DNA from: Neptunomonas marina
GTDB lineage: Bacteria > Pseudomonadota > Gammaproteobacteria > Pseudomonadales > Balneatricaceae
DNA: 64,000 nt
Assembly: GCF_004005935.1 (NCBI RefSeq)
Contig: NZ_SACQ01000007.1
Span: 124,001 to 188,000, forward strand
Reading direction: 5' to 3'
Shown: piece by piece, positions 60,560 through 64,000 of the stretch
How positions within the stretch are numbered: position 1 is the first letter of the stretch
Layout of the letters: each line of letters begins with the position of its first letter
Notes under the pieces: model-generated
The model's database searches: none
What the model saw: the letters and a program-made list of their open reading frames with translations, nothing else
Told to the model about the DNA's origin: nothing
Position numbers and translations under genes: made by a program

Positions 60560-62470
60560 ATGCAAAGCGAACAGGTTGAGATCTACCAATTTCTGAGTAC
60601 GATCGCTCCGTTTAGTTTGCTCTCAGCCGCCTCGCTCGAAGAGGTGGTTGGGTCTGTAGAGATCGGCTATTTCAAAGCCGGAACGCAGATTCTCTCTCTA
60701 GGTGATGCGATCAATGATCTTTGCTGTGTGCGCAGCGGGGCGGTCGAGGTTTTTCGGAAAAATGGCGAGCTATACAATCGGCTGAGCCAAGGCGGTGTGT
60801 TTGGCTATCAGGGGTTGTTGGTGAATCGCCATGTGCGCTACCCAGTCTGTGCCTTAGAGGACACATTGATCTACTACATCTCCGGCGCGGTGTTCCGCGA
60901 GATGCTTGATCGCGAGGAGGAGTTTGCTGACTTTTTCGCGGTTGAAGATAGCACCCGATTGCTGCAGGTTGTCTCGCGGCAGGAGAAAAGTAGCCCCCTG
61001 ATGACCTCTAAGGTGAGTAGCTTGATTGGCCGTGAGCCGGTTACGTTGCTTAGCAGTGCGAGCGTGCAGCAAGCCGCACAGCTGATGTGTGAAGAGCAGG
61101 TATCGTCGTTGTTAGTGTTAGAACCGGTTACCGATGACGTAGATGATGACCAGCTAGTCCCTGACTTAGAGGCCGGTCCACATTATATCCGCGGTATTCT
61201 AACCGATCGTGATCTGCGTGAACGCATCATCGCACAGGGGCTAAGTTATGAAACGGCCATTGATGAGGTGATGTCGCAGAGCGTGGTCACCATCAATAGT
61301 GATGACTTCGTATTTGAGGCGATGATGACGATGCTGCGGTCTCACGTCTACCACCTACCCGTACTCAAAAAAGGCCGTCCACTGGGGGTGATTAATCTGG
61401 CGGATATTGTTCGCCACGAATCCCAAAGCAGTCTCTTTATCGTGAGTAATATTCTGCATCAAACCACGTTGGAGGGGTTGGTTGCGTTACGTGATGAAGT
61501 CAACAGCAGTTTTGTACGCTTAGTTAATGAAGATGCAAACTCGCAGATGATCGGTACTGCCATGGCGATTATCGGGCGGACTTTTAAGCAGCGGTTGATT
61601 GAGCTGGCGATCGAAGCGCTGGGCGAGCCACCGATCGAGTTCTGCTTTTTAGCACTCGGCTCCATGGCACGTGATGAGCAACTGATTGTGACCGATCAGG
61701 ATAACGCGCTGATTCTTGATAATAGCTATGACCCCCAACAACATGGTTCGTACTTTGAGCAGCTAGCTGAGTACGTATGCCACGGGTTAGCGGCGTGCGG
61801 CTATGCGCTGTGTACCGGTGGCATTATGGCTACAAACCCTGTTTGGCGTATGACGCAAGCGGAGTGGGAAGTACGCTTTTGTGACTGGATCGATAATCCG
61901 ACGCCGCGCTCATTGTTGGATAGCTCTATTTTCTTCGATCTTGATGGGGTTTATGGCCGAACCGAATGGGCTGATCAGCTGAATTCGCTGGTCGCTCGGC
62001 GCGCGAAGCGCAGCCAGCGCTTTCTGGCCAGTATGGCGCGTAATGCACTGTTACGCACGCCACCATTGGGATTCTTCCGCACGTTTGTGTTGGAGCAGGA
62101 CGGCGAGCATAAAAACTCTATCAATCTAAAGCGTCGCGGAACCGCGCCGCTGGTGGATCTTATTCGTGTCCACGCTTTGGCTATTGGGTCTTCGTCGCGC
62201 AATTCGTTTGAGCGCTTGGACGATATTGTTGAGGCAAATATTCTGCCTCCCGGACGCGGTGAAGATATCAAGGGGGCGCTGGAGTTTATCGCCTTGGTAC
62301 GCATTCGCCATCAAAAGCTGGATTTAGAGAAAGAGATTCCACCTGATAACAATATTGAGCCGGAGAACTTATCAAACTTCGAGCGGCGTAATCTCAAAGA
62401 TGCCTTTCAAATTGTTAGCGATGCGCAAAAGTACCTGACGTTCCGTTACCAGCCAAACCGAGCCAATTAG
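60560..62470 (+). CDS. cNMP-binding/CBS/DUF294 putative nucleotidyltransferase
   Basis: A 636-residue cytoplasmic signalling protein. Domains in order: cyclic-nucleotide-binding fold (about 10-125), CBS pair (about 150-290, with a 20-residue acidic insert near 190-208), a DUF294 nucleotidyltransferase domain with G367-S368, R371-D372-E373 and TDQDNA (378-383), and a C-terminal helical DUF294_C region. The motif resembles the GlnD nucleotidyltransferase site, so catalysis is plausible. Related genomes place such genes with an acetate-type symporter and an exonuclease; here the transporter is a BCCT. The exonuclease gene follows after 4 bp. Ligand and product are unknown. Confidence 0.85.
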   Translation: MQSEQVEIYQFLSTIAPFSLLSAASLEEVVGSVEIGYFKAGTQILSLGDAINDLCCVRSGAVEVFRKNGELYNRLSQGGVFGYQGLLVNRHVRYPVCALEDTLIYYISGAVFREMLDREEEFADFFAVEDSTRLLQVVSRQEKSSPLMTSKVSSLIGREPVTLLSSASVQQAAQLMCEEQVSSLLVLEPVTDDVDDDQLVPDLEAGPHYIRGILTDRDLRERIIAQGLSYETAIDEVMSQSVVTINSDDFVFEAMMTMLRSHVYHLPVLKKGRPLGVINLADIVRHESQSSLFIVSNILHQTTLEGLVALRDEVNSSFVRLVNEDANSQMIGTAMAIIGRTFKQRLIELAIEALGEPPIEFCFLALGSMARDEQLIVTDQDNALILDNSYDPQQHGSYFEQLAEYVCHGLAACGYALCTGGIMATNPVWRMTQAEWEVRFCDWIDNPTPRSLLDSSIFFDLDGVYGRTEWADQLNSLVARRAKRSQRFLASMARNALLRTPPLGFFRTFVLEQDGEHKNSINLKRRGTAPLVDLIRVHALAIGSSSRNSFERLDDIVEANILPPGRGEDIKGALEFIALVRIRHQKLDLEKEIPPDNNIEPENLSNFERRNLKDAFQIVSDAQKYLTFRYQPNRAN

Positions 62471-62474
62471 CACG

Positions 62475-63209
62475 ATGTTATATCGCAGCTTGAAAGATAC
62501 TACGCCCGTTGCGCCGCGTTTAGATTGGCCGGCGATCTATCAGCGGCAAGCGGATGCAGCACGGGATCGTCGTCTAAAGCGCTTTTTTCAAGCGGGCTTA
62601 CCGGCGCCAGATAGCACGCTGGCTGAGCTAGAGTTTGTTGCTTTGGATTTAGAAACAACAGGCTTATCGGTTGAAGTAGATGATATTGTCAGCGTGGGTA
62701 TGGTGCCGTTTACGTTGCAGCGGATACGTTGCAACGCCTCGCGGAATTGGGTAGTGCGCCCGCGTACACCTTTGCAGGAGGAGGCGATTGTTATCCATGG
62801 CATTACACATTCAGAAGTGCGCCAAGCGCCGCGGCTTGGGTCGATTATCGGCGAAGTGCTGGATGCGCTAGAGGGCAAAGTTGCTATTGTCCATTGCAAG
62901 AGTGTGGAGCAGCAGTTTCTTGGTGCTGCGCTTGAGCGCTTAACTGGGCAGCGCTTACTGTTCCCGGTGATTGATACGATGGCTCAGGAACGGGTCATCT
63001 GTGCCAAGCGCCCCGTTAGCTGGTGGCAAGCGATATGGGGTCGCAAGCCACTGTCACTGCGTTTACCCGACTGTCGACAGCGTTATCATCTTCCTCATTA
63101 CACGGCTCATCACGCGACCCTAGATGCGGTGGCTGCTGCTGAGCTCTTTATTGCGCAAGTGCAGCACTACATCGGTGATGAAGCGCTGCTACGTGACCTC
63201 TGGGAATAG
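62475..63209 (+). CDS. DEDDh 3'-5' exonuclease (DnaQ-like)
   Basis: A 244-residue protein of the DNA polymerase III epsilon-like family. Exo I is VALDLETTG with D58 and E60; Exo III is HHATLDAVAAAEL with the H and D of the DEDDh type. The Exo II segment reads VHCKSVEQQFL, with Glu where the usual HNxxFD has Asp, a variant I associate with this DUF294-linked subfamily. A 50-residue basic N-terminal extension precedes the domain. It lies 4 bp after the DUF294 gene, so a shared role is likely, but the substrate is unknown. Confidence 0.82.
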   Translation: MLYRSLKDTTPVAPRLDWPAIYQRQADAARDRRLKRFFQAGLPAPDSTLAELEFVALDLETTGLSVEVDDIVSVGMVPFTLQRIRCNASRNWVVRPRTPLQEEAIVIHGITHSEVRQAPRLGSIIGEVLDALEGKVAIVHCKSVEQQFLGAALERLTGQRLLFPVIDTMAQERVICAKRPVSWWQAIWGRKPLSLRLPDCRQRYHLPHYTAHHATLDAVAAAELFIAQVQHYIGDEALLRDLWE

Positions 63210-63302
63210 CGCTAAAAGGGATTTTCTCGTGTAATCATACGCTTGTATTTGGCCGCGCTGCTGTGCATCATGGAGTGAAAGCAACAGGGTGTATGTTAGT
63301 GC

Positions 63303-64000
63303 ATGATGAAAGAGTGGGTTGACGCAGAAACGATTACGATTGTAGTCACAGGTGGTGATAGCCAAGTCGCACAAGACTTAGTGGCTTTGGCTGCCAAAGA
63401 TAAGCATTTTAAGCTGATTGCACTGGATCAAGCCAAGCTGGATATCACGCAACCTGAAACGGTACGTCGCGTGATAGATGAGCTGATGCCTGACTACCTC
63501 ATCAATACCGCTGCTTTTAATCGTGTTGATGCCGCGGAGCAAAACCCTGAACTGTGCTATCGCGTTAACCGTGATGGGGTAAAGAACCTCGCGGATATCT
63601 GCGGTGAACTATCTATCCCGCTTATTCACCTCTCCACTGATCACGTTTTTGATGGCCACTATGCCAGCGGTTATGCCGAAGGTGATGATGTTTCCCCACT
63701 AGGCGTATTTGGTGACAGTAAATATCAGGGCGAGCAACTGATTCGCCAGTTTTGCTCGCGTCATATTATTTTGCGTGTGAGCTGGGTCTTTAGTGATCGA
63801 GGTGATAACCATCTATTACGAACATTGACCAAAGCACGGACAGCATCAGAGATTGAAGCGGCGGATGATCGGCAGGGTTGTCCTACCTCTTCAGCGGATG
63901 TGGCGCGAGTCATTTTAGCGATGATTCAGCAGCTTCAAAATGGTGCTGATTCCTGGGGAACCTATCATTACTGCGGCGCTGAAGTCACCACGCGATATCG
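63303..64000 (+). CDS. RmlD-like sugar-nucleotide reductase homologue (3' end outside window)
   Basis: About 232 codons are visible, from ATG 63303 (or 63306) to the window edge. It is an extended short-chain dehydrogenase of the RmlD (dTDP-4-dehydrorhamnose reductase) type: TIVVTGGDSQVAQDL, DYLINTAAFNRVDAAEQNPE, LSTDHVFDG and RVSWVFSDRG. Two features are atypical: the nucleotide-binding glycine motif is degenerate, and the catalytic YxxxK is FGDSK, with Phe for Tyr. It may therefore have lost reductase activity. No other rhamnose genes are nearby. The ribosome site is weak. Confidence 0.8.
   Translation, partial: MMKEWVDAETITIVVTGGDSQVAQDLVALAAKDKHFKLIALDQAKLDITQPETVRRVIDELMPDYLINTAAFNRVDAAEQNPELCYRVNRDGVKNLADICGELSIPLIHLSTDHVFDGHYASGYAEGDDVSPLGVFGDSKYQGEQLIRQFCSRHIILRVSWVFSDRGDNHLLRTLTKARTASEIEAADDRQGCPTSSADVARVILAMIQQLQNGADSWGTYHYCGAEVTTRY

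Overview
The window is chromosomal DNA from a gammaproteobacterium. Gene order points to the Oceanospirillales/Pseudomonadales side. The evidence is zapA-ygfB-pepP-ubiH-ubiI-gcvTH, rppH-ptsP-lgt-thyA-folA, birA-coaX-(SPOR-like)-tRNA Thr/Tyr/Gly/Thr-tuf-tRNA-Trp-secE-nusG, the rplK to rpoC block, the complete str, S10, spc and alpha ribosomal operons, then rplQ-uvrA-ssb. The 407-residue EF-Tu also fits marine Oceanospirillales-like bacteria, but I cannot name a genus from sequence reading alone.

Layout. 1-10 kb: division genes (zapA, a small ZapB-like coiled coil), ubiquinone hydroxylases, two glycine-cleavage genes without gcvP, an rRNA methyltransferase, an aldo/keto reductase, a CBS protein and a HAD phosphatase. 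10-16.6 kb: rppH, ptsP (EI-Ntr), an NRDE protein, a TauE/SafE permease, lgt and thyA. 16.6-20.2 kb: a visibly AT-rich block of three minus-strand membrane genes lying between thyA and folA. It reads as a lipid-linked sugar cassette: a HAD/UbiA-type phosphoribosyl transferase, a half-size EamA/SMR flippase and a GT-C-like membrane protein. 20.2-23.1 kb: folA-birA-coaX-SPOR-like, with overlapping ends. 23.1-55.3 kb: tRNAs, two almost identical tuf genes, secE/nusG, and the ribosomal protein and RNA polymerase operons. 55.3-64 kb: uvrA and ssb (divergent), a BCCT transporter, a cNMP/CBS/DUF294 signalling protein with a partner DEDDh exonuclease, and a partial RmlD-like protein cut by the window end.

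How it works together. Most of the window is the translation and transcription core. I find six sigma70-like promoters with a common layout, a -10 box followed by a GC-rich discriminator. They drive tRNA-Thr, tRNA-Trp, rpsL, rpsJ, rplN and rpsM, a pattern expected for growth-rate and stringent control. Several hairpins between ribosomal genes (before rplJ, rpsG, rplX, rpsH and rpsM) are candidate attenuators or autoregulatory sites. The least ordinary parts are the AT-rich sugar cassette, the BCCT/DUF294/exonuclease cluster and the RmlD-like protein whose catalytic tyrosine position is phenylalanine. No CRISPR array, prophage, insertion sequence or rRNA gene was seen.
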